Assembly: GCA_016290905.1 (NCBI GenBank)
Contig: JAEEVO010000013.1
Span: 1 to 49,775 of the forward strand
Direction of reading: 5' to 3'
Source of the DNA: Lachnospiraceae bacterium
GTDB lineage: Bacteria > Bacillota > Clostridia > Lachnospirales > Lachnospiraceae
DNA: 49,775 nucleotides
Shown: in pieces, positions 17,359 to 26,077 of the stretch
How positions within the stretch are numbered: position 1 is the stretch's first letter
How the letters are laid out: every line of letters begins with the position of its first letter
The notes under the pieces: model-generated
The model's input: only the letters and a program-made list of their open reading frames with translations
Told to the model about the DNA's origin: nothing
Database searches by the model: none
Translations under genes and position numbers: made by a program

Positions 17359-18846
17359 CTAAAAAGGCAGCTTGTAAAGCCACGGCATAAGCCCCGTATA
17401 GTCTATCATGATGCCGCGGGAAGTATTGCTGCAGTTCAGGCACCCGTAGGAGTCCGAAAGCCCGTTGGAATTAAAGAAGAAATCGGTCCATTCTCCGAGC
17501 TTATAATCCATATACAGTTTTCCGAGTACACTCCTCGTAAAAAGCGTTCCCGACTCATATCCGCGTCTTACGGGATACAGATACCCGTAGGTATCCTGAT
17601 CGTCGCCGGATGTGAAGCCTTTTTCAAGCGGTATGTCGGATATCACTCTCAAATGTGCATAGACCTTGCAGTTATAATCCCCGGCATACCAGTATACACC
17701 CGAAACATCCGCACTCACATTATCGCATTCGATGATCGTCCTGTTTTCGATGCAGTGGACGATATAGTCTTCAAGCTCCTCTTCCGTCAGATATTTTTTC
17801 ATGACCTTCTGCCATTCCTTATCATTTTTTACCGTCCTGTAATCAACGTTCAGCGCATAGGTATAAAACTCTTCGGAGCTTAAGGCAAGAAGCTTAGGCG
17901 TTTCGTCATTTCTGTAGCAGTCAAGGAAAATATTGGAACGGTACGGGAAGGAGTCTCCCGGATATTTCAAAGCATTAAACTCCCCGATCTCACAAGGGTA
18001 TACAAAGGAAAAGTTTGTACGTTCCATTCTTTCCGAAAGCGTATCCGCCCCAATGCCTTTTCCTTTCTCAAAGAAGCTTTTCGTGATCCCGTTAAAGCCG
18101 GTATCATAGTATTCATTTCCGTAGGAGTCAAGGATATAAGGATAATACTCCGCGTTCCGGGGAAGGTTTCCCGTTCTTGTCACCTGATAGTCTTCTGACA
18201 GCTTAACTCTTTTTCCCCAGTTAAAAAGTCTTGTTACGATCAGGGCCGCTCTCTTTGCATCCAGTTTCTTTTTAGGTTCAAGGAGCCTTAAGTGTGAATA
18301 GGGTTTGGGCGATTTCCCTTCAAGGTATCCTCTGATATATGCCTTTGCGAGAGCGTTTTTCCCTGCAGCCGTTTTGACCTTCCCGATATCGGCAATCCTG
18401 TTTTCAATTACATATTTTACATCAGCGGCTTCTATTTCCCCGTAAAGCATTTCTTCCGCTTTGGAGATGATAACGGCCGCGTCGCCGACAGTCACAGCCT
18501 TCTTATACTTTTTTATGTCGGAAACAGCCATAAGCTTTAGTTTGACGGCAACCGCGCAGACCGCAGCTTCTTTTTTTGTCAGTTTGTATTTTGACGCATA
18601 TTTGGTAATTGTCCCGGATTTTATCTTTTTCCCGTTTACACTGACCGTTTTTTTTCCCGATATGATACTGATATTATTCTTTATCCCGATATCTGTCCTG
18701 CTGCCCGAAGCCTCAATCTCGTTTACCAGACTCTCCATGAATTTTAGTCCGGTCAGCTTTTCCTCCGCCCTTACGGGTATGCATGAAGGCGCACATACCG
18801 TTAATGCGAACACCAGTGCTATCACAATTATCCTTCTCTTTTTCAT
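17359..18846 (-). CDS. Secreted protein with degenerate SLH-like segments
   Basis: A 495-residue protein with a clear signal peptide (KKRRIIVIALVFALTVCA, then cleavage near VRAEE). The N-terminal half has three spaced segments resembling degenerate S-layer-homology repeats: KLTKKEAAVCAVAVKL, AVTVGDAAVIISKAEEM and KLDAKRAALIVTRLF. The C-terminal half is not recognised. It is Tyr/Asn-rich and ends in a cysteine-containing GCLNCSNTSRG segment. The start follows AAAGGAAA. It lies between the palindromic repeat at 18892-18961 and the terminal gene of the cluster. Association with the cell wall is inferred, not shown. Confidence 0.65.
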   Translation of the reverse strand: MKKRRIIVIALVFALTVCAPSCIPVRAEEKLTGLKFMESLVNEIEASGSRTDIGIKNNISIISGKKTVSVNGKKIKSGTITKYASKYKLTKKEAAVCAVAVKLKLMAVSDIKKYKKAVTVGDAAVIISKAEEMLYGEIEAADVKYVIENRIADIGKVKTAAGKNALAKAYIRGYLEGKSPKPYSHLRLLEPKKKLDAKRAALIVTRLFNWGKRVKLSEDYQVTRTGNLPRNAEYYPYILDSYGNEYYDTGFNGITKSFFEKGKGIGADTLSERMERTNFSFVYPCEIGEFNALKYPGDSFPYRSNIFLDCYRNDETPKLLALSSEEFYTYALNVDYRTVKNDKEWQKVMKKYLTEEELEDYIVHCIENRTIIECDNVSADVSGVYWYAGDYNCKVYAHLRVISDIPLEKGFTSGDDQDTYGYLYPVRRGYESGTLFTRSVLGKLYMDYKLGEWTDFFFNSNGLSDSYGCLNCSNTSRGIMIDYTGLMPWLYKLPF

Positions 18847-18891
18847 AGTGCTTTTCCTTTCATTCTCCGTTTGTTATCCCATTCGCTGTTT

Positions 18892-18961
18892 GTCATCCTG
18901 AGCGACAGCGAAGGATCTTATTTTGCATGCTTTAAAGGATTCTTCGCTTCGCTCAGAATGA
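18892..18961. repeat. Dispersed palindromic repeat overlapping a gene end
   Basis: Arms GTCATCCTGAGCGACAGCG...GGATC and GATTCTTCGCTTCGCTC...AATGA form an inverted repeat of the same family as 9320-9396. It overlaps the last codons and the TGA stop (18953-18955) of the gene to its right. Confidence 0.8.
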
Positions 18962-19477
18962 ACCTGTATCAAATAACCTCTCCTTTATAAAAGCTCCGGA
19001 AGCCCTGTATCCGTCGTAGGTTCCATATTCCATGGGATATCCGGAAAAGAATGCAGTAAATGAAATCTCTCCGTTTTCCCCGTCCGGGATGAACCCGGAT
19101 CTGTGATAGTTTTCATAGGGAGCACCTGTTTTTCCCGCTTCAAAAGTATAAACATAGTATCCTCCGTTAAGCCTGATCATCAGTACCGGTATGTACTGCT
19201 GCACCCCGGCTCTTTTGTCAGGATGACCGGTAATCCCGAGAGATGCATACAGCGAATAATAAAATGCATCGATTACTCTTTCTTCGGTCATACCATCAAA
19301 TACGGTACCCGACGCTCTTAACTCCCATGCGGCTGCATTTACGGCATCGTCTATGATGCTCTCCATCCTTAAACGTTCCTTTTCATAACGTCTGTTTTTG
19401 GAAATGCCGGCATCGGTGAGCACTATGACGCTTATCGCAAACACCGCGAAAAACATGGTAAAATGGTAAATCTTCAT
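18953..19477 (-). CDS. Small membrane-anchored protein, TadE/pilin-like
   Basis: A 174-residue protein with one N-terminal membrane helix (about residues 5-24) and an extracytoplasmic remainder. The segment after the helix is helical and charged (IIDDAVNAAAWELRASG), as in TadE/TadF-type minor pilins. The C-terminal part is Tyr/Gly-rich. No family was recognised by name. ATG follows AGGAG, nine bases after the preceding gene. The stop codon is supplied by a palindromic repeat, so the C-terminus may have been altered by repeat insertion. Confidence 0.65.
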   Translation of the reverse strand: MKIYHFTMFFAVFAISVIVLTDAGISKNRRYEKERLRMESIIDDAVNAAAWELRASGTVFDGMTEERVIDAFYYSLYASLGITGHPDKRAGVQQYIPVLMIRLNGGYYVYTFEAGKTGAPYENYHRSGFIPDGENGEISFTAFFSGYPMEYGTYDGYRASGAFIKERLFDTGSF

Positions 19478-19486
19478 GCGGCTCTC

Positions 19487-19855
19487 CTATTGTATACATC
19501 TTACGACAGAGCAGACGGCTCCCATATGATCCGATATCTTAAGGAAAACTGTGTCGTACGGATATAACTCAGGCTCCGCGTCCGGTTCAATCTGTATAAG
19601 CCGTCCCCCACCTTTTCTAATGACCGATATCTCAGCGCTGTATCCGCCTTCTCCTGTCAGATACCCGTTTAAAAGAGCCATATGCTTGTCTCCGATATAG
19701 CCGTCTTCGTCTATGCTTTCCATAAAATCTCCCGCAGCTTTCGCCAACCCGGTCTCACCGATATCCTTTGACAGAGAAAGTCCCCACAGGACAGGAAATA
19801 TAAAAAGAACGATTATCATGATGAAAACATCCGTCATCTTACCCAGCAGCTCCAC
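19487..19855 (-). CDS. Small membrane-anchored protein, pilin-like
   Basis: A 122-residue protein with a single N-terminal hydrophobic helix (DVFIMIIVLFIFPVLWGL) and an extracytoplasmic domain containing a short Gly-rich stretch. No family was recognised. It starts at GTG with GGAGG seven bases upstream, and the start overlaps the end of the protease gene by 17 bases, indicating coupled translation. Its position among similar one-helix proteins suggests a minor pilin or pseudopilin role (inference). Confidence 0.6.
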   Translation of the reverse strand: MELLGKMTDVFIMIIVLFIFPVLWGLSLSKDIGETGLAKAAGDFMESIDEDGYIGDKHMALLNGYLTGEGGYSAEISVIRKGGGRLIQIEPDAEPELYPYDTVFLKISDHMGAVCSVVRCIQ

Positions 19856-20654
19856 TATTTACCTCCGCATCGTTTTCTTTACTCTTTATCATACAGTAAC
19901 ATCTTGCCGCACATAAAAACTCACCGGCAAACATCTCCCCGGCAGACTGCCCGATGATATCCCGAAAAACCTGTTCACGGGCTTTACCGCTTTTGCCATC
20001 TTTCTTCAGCGCATTTTCGACAAGCTCCACGACCGGTTCTCCCGCCAAATTTCCGTCCCAGTTTTCCTCTCCATTTTCGAACTTATATCTGTATATATGC
20101 ATTTTCATCTCTTTTTCCGTACTCATCAGTGCATCCTTTGGTATAAAGCTTTCGGAAAACAGGTTTCCGGGCATATCACGGTAGGAGCTGCCCTTTCTTA
20201 AATATACGGCTATCCTTAGTATCCGGTTATACAGTATCCTCCGTTCCGGTTTTCTTTTTCCAAAGGCCAGTTCCCCAAATACCTTCCCGTCAGAAGTCTC
20301 TGAGCCCAGAAACATGTTTGTTAAAGCAACTGACAGATTTATGCTTCCTAAGACCAGCAGTATCAGCCTCACTATCAGGCCGTTCACTGCTGCTGCCATG
20401 GCAAAAGCCGCTATCCCGAATGCCAGGTTGAATATGAGCCCGCCGCACACTAGAAGAAGAGGGTTCTTTTTTTCATCCTCAGAGTACATCATGCACTGTC
20501 CGACAGCCGTGTTTTTATATTTTCTTATCCTCAAGGCACCCCCGATATGTTCAACCGAAAAACCCAGTATCTCAATATGGAGAAACCGGTAGCCTGTGAC
20601 CAGTCCGAACAGCAAGTGCCCCAGTTCATGGATCAGGATCGTCAGAATAAACAT
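19839..20654 (-). CDS. M50-like membrane zinc metalloprotease
   Basis: Polytopic membrane protein with the HExxH zinc motif in its first helix (ILIHELGHLLFG) and, farther on, NMFLGSETSDGKVF. The latter matches the N-x(n)-D-G second motif of site-2 proteases. Family knowledge: M50 enzymes cut membrane-spanning substrates. Start: the ATG at 20654 begins MFILTILIHELGH and overlaps the end of the 38-residue gene, with GGAGG just upstream. An earlier in-frame start at 20708 would lie wholly within that small gene. About 271 residues. Inside a Tad-like operon it could process pilins or a regulator. That role is inferred. Confidence 0.75.
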   Translation of the reverse strand: MFILTILIHELGHLLFGLVTGYRFLHIEILGFSVEHIGGALRIRKYKNTAVGQCMMYSEDEKKNPLLLVCGGLIFNLAFGIAAFAMAAAVNGLIVRLILLVLGSINLSVALTNMFLGSETSDGKVFGELAFGKRKPERRILYNRILRIAVYLRKGSSYRDMPGNLFSESFIPKDALMSTEKEMKMHIYRYKFENGEENWDGNLAGEPVVELVENALKKDGKSGKAREQVFRDIIGQSAGEMFAGEFLCAARCYCMIKSKENDAEVNSGAAG

Positions 20655-20758
20655 AAGCCTCCCGTAAGCCCCGCCACGATCATTAGAAATATTGCGACTG
20701 CCGTACAAAACATGACTGCCGCCACGGCTTTCTCTGCCATTTCCGTAAACTCATCCAT
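20642..20758 (-). CDS. 38-residue single-helix peptide, possible Flp-like pilin
   Basis: A very short gene: 38 codons from ATG (20758) to TGA (20642-20644), with GGAGG seven bases upstream. It overlaps the end of the preceding gene by 8 bases and the start of the protease gene by 13. The peptide begins MDEFTEMAEKAVAA and continues as one hydrophobic helix rich in Ala, Val, Ile and Phe to LCLF. An acidic head followed by a helix resembles the size and build of Flp pilins, but no prepilin cleavage motif (G-x4-E-[FY]) is evident. Its strong ribosome binding site and tight packing make it likely to be real. Confidence 0.65.
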   Translation of the reverse strand: MDEFTEMAEKAVAAVMFCTAVAIFLMIVAGLTGGLCLF

Positions 20759-21206
20759 AAATATATCCTCCGCTTACCTTTTCTCTTACAGGCACGTAAG
20801 AATCCCAGAACATATTGGCCAGGGCTTCTCCGAAGCTTGTTCTTAACGGATCCGCGGTAATGCTTACAAGGCAGTGCCTTACGTCGATGCTTCCTCCGCC
20901 CGTAAGTTCCGCCATGATCTCCTCCGTGTATCTGACGGTTATGACCTTTTCGCTTTTCCCGACGAGCACAGTTCCCACCTCGATCTCGATGTCATGGGGT
21001 ATGCCCGATATCGCAATCCCTGCCCTGAGTGCTTCAATGTGCTCCAAGGTTATCCGGCCGTCACTGCGTATTTTTGCAAATGTCTCGTCAAGTGCAGCCT
21101 GTACGGCATTTTCCTCACGTTCCGCAAGGCTCAGCCCCTTGTACTTTACCGGAAGCAGTACAAGCGAAACGACCGCGATAAGCCCTGCGACATATCTTCC
21201 GATCAA
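20751..21206 (-). CDS. Small membrane-anchored protein of the Tad-like locus
   Basis: A 151-residue protein with one N-terminal hydrophobic helix (YVAGLIAVVSLVLLPV) and an extracytoplasmic domain with alternating charged helix and strand pattern. No family recognised. It starts with TTG, supported by AGGAGG 6-8 bases upstream and a position 11 bases after the preceding gene. The N-terminal helix followed by AEREENAVQAALDETFAKIR resembles the helix of type IV pilin-like proteins. Minor pilin is a guess from architecture and context. Confidence 0.65.
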   Translation of the reverse strand: MIGRYVAGLIAVVSLVLLPVKYKGLSLAEREENAVQAALDETFAKIRSDGRITLEHIEALRAGIAISGIPHDIEIEVGTVLVGKSEKVITVRYTEEIMAELTGGGSIDVRHCLVSITADPLRTSFGEALANMFWDSYVPVREKVSGGYIYG

Positions 21207-21217
21207 GCCCTAACCTC

Positions 21218-21718
21218 CTAATGCTGGGTAAACTCTATGTTTACGACAAGACCGTTGCTGTTTTTGTATACCTTGCCTCTGTAGGACGCATTCTCATTGA
21301 TATGTGATTTGCTTGTCAGTATCGTTTCCTGAGTCGAACCCGCATACTGATTCCCGGACGGCGTTATGGTCTTGTTGTCAATTGTCGTCACCGCTGTTTT
21401 ATTGTTTGCATTGCTGTAATTGGTCCCCGAAGGATCCTCCTTGGTTATGACCGTTACCGAAACGTATTCCGTCTGGCACATTTCATTGATGACCGCTATA
21501 ACCTTAGAGCCCGATACGTCAAGCCCGTCATACATGGTGGCGCTTATCTCCGAATAATCGCTCATCAGTTGTGTGTACTGTGTGGTGCCTCCGTTGATCG
21601 TACTCTTTGAAGAGTTGGCCATATACAGTGCAAGTGCACTTAAGATGACTGAAATTATGACCGTAACCGCCAAAACAAGTCCTTTTACTCCTATTTCAAC
21701 ATTATTTCTCGATCTCAT
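21218..21718 (-). CDS. Pilin-like membrane protein, paralogue 2
   Basis: A 166-residue protein with one N-terminal membrane helix (LVLAVTVIISVILSALALYM) and an extracytoplasmic, Thr/Ser/Asn-rich domain. It is a divergent tandem paralogue of the gene at 21731-22246: both have the membrane helix, then a DGL-VSG-V motif (here YDGLDVSGSKV) and the same C-terminal ending (SNGLVVNIEFTQH here; KNGIITDVEFTKK there). ATG is preceded by AAAGGAAA. A role as a TadE-like minor pilin is inferred. Confidence 0.7.
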   Translation of the reverse strand: MRSRNNVEIGVKGLVLAVTVIISVILSALALYMANSSKSTINGGTTQYTQLMSDYSEISATMYDGLDVSGSKVIAVINEMCQTEYVSVTVITKEDPSGTNYSNANNKTAVTTIDNKTITPSGNQYAGSTQETILTSKSHINENASYRGKVYKNSNGLVVNIEFTQH

Positions 21719-21730
21719 AGCTTTTTCCTT

Positions 21731-22246
21731 TCATTTCTTTGTAAATTCCACGTCGGTTATTATCCCGTTTTTGTTACGTTTTACATGGCATATCCACTTT
21801 GTGACCGGATTAACGTACTCGCTGTTTTCCGGATCCCTTAGCTTTAATGCCGCTTCATAATTCTTGTAGGTCCTGCTGTTGCCTGACGTACCCTTCAGCA
21901 CGATCCTGATGTCGGCCTCTTCACCGGAATATGTGTTCTCCAGATTTTTGAGACAGAAATTTACCACGTCTGCTCCGGATACAGTAAGGCCGTCAAGCTT
22001 TACAATATCGGAATTCTTTATCTCCTCCGTCCTGTCACTGATATATTCCGAGGAGATATTTGCCATCTCCCTTGCCGATATGAACTGCGATATCATAAGG
22101 GAAACCAGCAGTACCGAAAGCAATACCGATACGGCAAGCAGGAGAGCCCGCGGCGCTATCTCTATCGCGCAGGACCGGTGCGTCATATTTGTCCCGCTAT
22201 TTTCTTTCGTGCCCGGTCTGTTTGTAATTTTAAAGTCTGTTTCCAC
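21731..22246 (-). CDS. Pilin-like membrane protein, paralogue 1
   Basis: A 171-residue protein with a charged N-terminal tail of about 33 residues, one membrane helix (ALLLAVSVLLSVLLVSLMI) and an extracytoplasmic domain. It shares the LDGLTVSGADV and NGIITDVEFT motifs with its neighbour at 21218-21718, so the pair arose by duplication. It starts at GTG with GGGGGATG upstream and lies 38 bases after the fused TadB-TadC gene. Likely pseudopilin or minor pilin (inference). Confidence 0.7.
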   Translation of the reverse strand: METDFKITNRPGTKENSGTNMTHRSCAIEIAPRALLLAVSVLLSVLLVSLMISQFISAREMANISSEYISDRTEEIKNSDIVKLDGLTVSGADVVNFCLKNLENTYSGEEADIRIVLKGTSGNSRTYKNYEAALKLRDPENSEYVNPVTKWICHVKRNKNGIITDVEFTKK

Positions 22247-22284
22247 CTGTATATCATCCCCCTTTCTTAACGGTCTCAGAAATT

Positions 22285-24225
22285 TCAGAGCTTTAGTCCG
22301 CCCTGGTATTCGTTAAATATCTGCATTGAGCGTACCATGAAAGGACAGAGCAGATATCCGAAGAGTATCAGACCGCCGGGCAGGACTGCGATGACCGCTC
22401 CGAGCATACCTTCGGTATCAAGAAGTATCCTTCGGTCAAGCTTCCTGTTTTCCTTAAAATTTTCTATTTCCGACGAAATCTCCTCAAACGCATCCTCTAT
22501 ACCGATCTCATCTGCCATCATGAAGCTGTCGGTCAGATTTCTCCATTCATGAGATTTATCCGCTTCGTACAGGCGCGAAAGCGCTTTTTCACCGGAGATG
22601 CTGTACTCGTCTATGCACTGTTTTATGGCCGGCCTGAATATTTCGGAAAATCTTTCCATTTCCTCCAGGATATAGAACGCAGAAACTCCGGGGACTTTTT
22701 TCAACATATGTATGATGCTCTGATACTGCATTATCTCATCCCTTATCCTGCCCTCGATAAGAGCTTTCCTGAAAAGCAGGGCAATGTCCGGAAAACTGAA
22801 AAGCACAAGTGCGGTAATAAGAGCCAGCACAATATCCACAGGTCCCATGTATTCTTTCCTGTACTTTTCGATTCTTTTAAGTATCTCCTCCGCGGCAGGA
22901 ACGGCTACCGTTTCCGTTTTAATATCCTTTTCCGCAAGAAGCCTTTCAGTCAGTTCCGCTTTATCAATATTAAGCCCCCTATCAAGGATATACGCCGTAT
23001 ATTCCGGTATAAGCTTTTCCATTGCACTCAGCTGTCTGGAATCTGCGACCGAGGTCAGCTGCGAGATGTCCGAGGTATCATATTTATAAATCCTCGCCGA
23101 TTCCGCATGACCCATGGAAAAAATAATCATTGCCGCGATAAAGCCGGCAAAAAGGTAGATCAGCTTTAAGCTGTAGAAGGTTTTTACTTTATAGGCCTGA
23201 CAAAGATGCTTCAGATCCTCCGCGATCCTGTCGAGCTTTTTTCCCGATAAAGCCATGACTGCGCTTACTATCCTTTCCCAGACAGCAAGCCCCGTCAGTC
23301 CCGCCGCGATCGCATGCTTCTTTTTCCCAAGCTTTTCACCGTCGCGTAATTCCAGAAGCGCACTGTAGCATATAAAGGATACAAAGATAAGAACCGTTTT
23401 CGCTATCGCGCCCACATATCCGTTGTAAAAAAGATTCAGCGAAGGTATTGTGGAAACTCCCCATAAGGCTACGAATGGCACCGCAAGTACCGGAAGCACC
23501 GCGGTATACATTAACCCCGAAAACCGATGCCTTTTTTCCGATATGAACCTTGCCTCCTCTTCTATGTCATATTTAAGATGCATGCAGGAGTTCAAGAATA
23601 CAGAACCGTTTTCATCCTCGATATCCCCGTTCTCCTCCACCAGCCTTGCAAGAGTCAGGAAAAGCTTCAGATGCTTATGATAACCGCCGTTTAAAAACGC
23701 ATTCACCTCAGATACGGGATCCGCCGCATTCAGACAAGCCGCCATAGCCCTTATATGTCCGCGCATTATCCGGTCGGAATCCGGCTCGGCCATGACAAGA
23801 GCATCCTTGATCGAACCTGTCTTGTAATAGTAATGACGTACGGTTCCGAGAAAAGAATCAAATCCCTTCAAAAACCTTATCTCAAGCTTTGTTACTGCCG
23901 ATGACAGGAACTCCATATAATAGAAATATGCCATGTAAATTGCCGAAATCAATGTAAACCATGACGGAGCCGTAAAAAATACGACACAGAACGTGACAGT
24001 CGACGCTATATAAATCTTTAGAACACACCCCGCAGCCTTTGCCGTACACTCCTTGAGATTCCCGTTAAGATATACCCTGTACCGCTTAAGCACGCTGTTT
24101 AATAAAGGAAGGCAGACCGGAAACCTTTCAAGGAAGTCATAAAGCCCGACAAGCATATCCTCAGTAGTTGTCTTCCTTTTTTCAAATACACCGATACTCC
24201 TGTCTCCGGATTTATGTTTCTTCAT
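22285..24225 (-). CDS. Fused TadB-TadC-like inner-membrane platform protein
   Basis: Integral membrane protein of the type II secretion F (T2SSF) superfamily, the platform on which the TadA motor acts. Six or so membrane segments in two groups suggest a TadB half (about residues 20-330) and a TadC half (about 340-646). The second half ends with the typical helical cytoplasmic region (ISGEKALSRLYEADKS) and a final pair of helices (GAVIAVLPGGLILFGYLL). The ATG at 24225 has GGAGG eight bases upstream and overlaps the tadA end by 14 bases. Tad loci usually encode TadB and TadC separately, so the fusion is notable. Confidence 0.78.
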   Translation of the reverse strand: MKKHKSGDRSIGVFEKRKTTTEDMLVGLYDFLERFPVCLPLLNSVLKRYRVYLNGNLKECTAKAAGCVLKIYIASTVTFCVVFFTAPSWFTLISAIYMAYFYYMEFLSSAVTKLEIRFLKGFDSFLGTVRHYYYKTGSIKDALVMAEPDSDRIMRGHIRAMAACLNAADPVSEVNAFLNGGYHKHLKLFLTLARLVEENGDIEDENGSVFLNSCMHLKYDIEEEARFISEKRHRFSGLMYTAVLPVLAVPFVALWGVSTIPSLNLFYNGYVGAIAKTVLIFVSFICYSALLELRDGEKLGKKKHAIAAGLTGLAVWERIVSAVMALSGKKLDRIAEDLKHLCQAYKVKTFYSLKLIYLFAGFIAAMIIFSMGHAESARIYKYDTSDISQLTSVADSRQLSAMEKLIPEYTAYILDRGLNIDKAELTERLLAEKDIKTETVAVPAAEEILKRIEKYRKEYMGPVDIVLALITALVLFSFPDIALLFRKALIEGRIRDEIMQYQSIIHMLKKVPGVSAFYILEEMERFSEIFRPAIKQCIDEYSISGEKALSRLYEADKSHEWRNLTDSFMMADEIGIEDAFEEISSEIENFKENRKLDRRILLDTEGMLGAVIAVLPGGLILFGYLLCPFMVRSMQIFNEYQGGLKL

Positions 24226-26077
24226 GATCATCACCTCCGGAAATCCCTTCGTCTGCCGCAGTTCTTTGCTTTTTTGCGTAAGCTTCCCATTTTTCAAGCT
24301 CCTGCTGCCCGACCTTTTCCGATATCCTTTTCTTTGTAATATCCGACAGATCTCCGGTAAGCCGGTATTCCGGTTTTTCCCTGTCAAACTCTATGATATT
24401 TGACGTTCTGTAAAGTCTTTTGTCGGTACTTCTTGAAAAGAATTCCCTGCAGGACTCGGTCAGACCCTCCGGATATTCCTTCCTCTCCTCCGGAATGATC
24501 TCGGTTATCCTTTCTATGTAAAACCTTCCTTCATGGTCATGTACCATATGGATATCAAAATTCAGGATATCAACCACCTGTTTTTCCGCAATCCCGACAT
24601 CCGCTATGCCGAACTCAGAGACGAGCGCATTTCTCAGATATTCTATAAGCTTATCCGTGGTCTCATGATGCAGCGTCGTCACCGCCATCCTTGAACCTGA
24701 CTGAGCAACCTGTATATATGCCCCGGCAATCTTTGGTTCATTCACTTCTCCTACTATCAGTATGTCCGTATCCATCTTCTTGGTTCCGGTAATGATGTCA
24801 TATATCGTGAAATCACCGCGTTCCTGCATCATATGTATGTTTCTTTCCGGATAGACATTGTTCAGGTTGAGTTCAAACGAGCTTTCGGCAACCCTTATCG
24901 TGTATCCGGGATTCATGAAGCCCACCAGTGATTTTAACAGAGTTGTCTTTCCGCCGCCCATGGGTCCCGATATGCAGAAATTGGTCTCTCCCTTCGTGAT
25001 CAGCCTTAAGAGCTCTATGACCATATCGTTGTTTTTATGGACAAGAAGCGTTTCTATGCGTCTTGCATTTGAAGACTTGAACTTCCTTACATAAAACGCC
25101 CATCCATCCGATACCGGGGGCCGCGCAGCGACTATACGCGAACCGTTTTTCAGAGTTCCGTGTATCACCGGATTCTTACGGCTTAAGGATTTCCTTATAT
25201 TGTACCTGTATATGTTTTTAACGACTCTCTCAAGGTTTTCCTCCCTTTTAAACGAAAGGAATTTAAGCCTTATGAGCTTTCCGTGAAGGACGCAGTAAAC
25301 CGTATCATAGTTCATGCTGAAGGACTCGTCTTCATGTTCCCTTAACAGCTCCTCCATGTAGTTGTACTCTATACGGCTCCTGCCTCCGACACCCGCAGAC
25401 ACTCCGTCTATCGATTCATCCATTATCAAAACGTCCGCACAGTCATGTCCGTAAAGCTTCTGATAGCATCTCTGTACAAGCATGTCCAGCCTGTCATCAA
25501 AGTTTCCTCCGGAATAATATTCTTCAAACGCCTTTTCCACATCCTCTTCATCGATATGGTACGGCGTCCCCTGAAATTCATCTGCCTTCGGCTCGCACCA
25601 TCCGAAATCCCGGGCCATTTCCGCAAAAACTCCTCCCCCGAGTTTTTTTAAGTATATGACATACATGTATTCGAATTTATCCTGGGCACTCATCCTCGAG
25701 GGTGAATTGAATGGTATGATCCTGTTTATGTTTTCTTCGTTTATCCCCGCCTTTTTGACCAGCAGCTCTTTTAAGTATTCCTTCAGGTATTCCCTGTCCC
25801 CGGCATCTCCCAGGCATGCTTCACGGATTGATTTTTTAAGCCTGATCTGCTGTTTTTCTCTTTTCAGCGTTTCGGCCCTGTTAAGATTCAGCTCGGAATA
25901 ATCACTGTTTAAGATATCATTTATCATGATCCTGCATTCTTCAAAAAGCCTGTCCTGGTTCCAGTCCCCTTCCTTAAGGGTAAGAACGGCGGTTCTGTTC
26001 TTTTTTGACCGGTCCGAAACCAGAAGCAGTATCATCGGGATCATTAGCAGTATAAGCCCCGCGGCTACTCCAAACAT
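24212..26077 (-). CDS. tadA: TadA/CpaF-type secretion ATPase
   Basis: Hexameric motor ATPase of the type II/IV secretion superfamily that powers pilus assembly. Seen: Walker A GPMGGGKTT (near residue 369), Walker B-like DTDILIVGEVNEP, and the His-box TTLHHETTDKL. Unusual: a hydrophobic N-terminal helix (VAAGLILLMIPMILLLV), so the motor may be tethered to the membrane. The ATG at 26077 follows GGGGGGAAGGA and overlaps the preceding gene. A GTG at 26125 has no comparable site. About 621 residues. Confidence 0.88.
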   Translation of the reverse strand: MFGVAAGLILLMIPMILLLVSDRSKKNRTAVLTLKEGDWNQDRLFEECRIMINDILNSDYSELNLNRAETLKREKQQIRLKKSIREACLGDAGDREYLKEYLKELLVKKAGINEENINRIIPFNSPSRMSAQDKFEYMYVIYLKKLGGGVFAEMARDFGWCEPKADEFQGTPYHIDEEDVEKAFEEYYSGGNFDDRLDMLVQRCYQKLYGHDCADVLIMDESIDGVSAGVGGRSRIEYNYMEELLREHEDESFSMNYDTVYCVLHGKLIRLKFLSFKREENLERVVKNIYRYNIRKSLSRKNPVIHGTLKNGSRIVAARPPVSDGWAFYVRKFKSSNARRIETLLVHKNNDMVIELLRLITKGETNFCISGPMGGGKTTLLKSLVGFMNPGYTIRVAESSFELNLNNVYPERNIHMMQERGDFTIYDIITGTKKMDTDILIVGEVNEPKIAGAYIQVAQSGSRMAVTTLHHETTDKLIEYLRNALVSEFGIADVGIAEKQVVDILNFDIHMVHDHEGRFYIERITEIIPEERKEYPEGLTESCREFFSRSTDKRLYRTSNIIEFDREKPEYRLTGDLSDITKKRISEKVGQQELEKWEAYAKKQRTAADEGISGGDDHEET

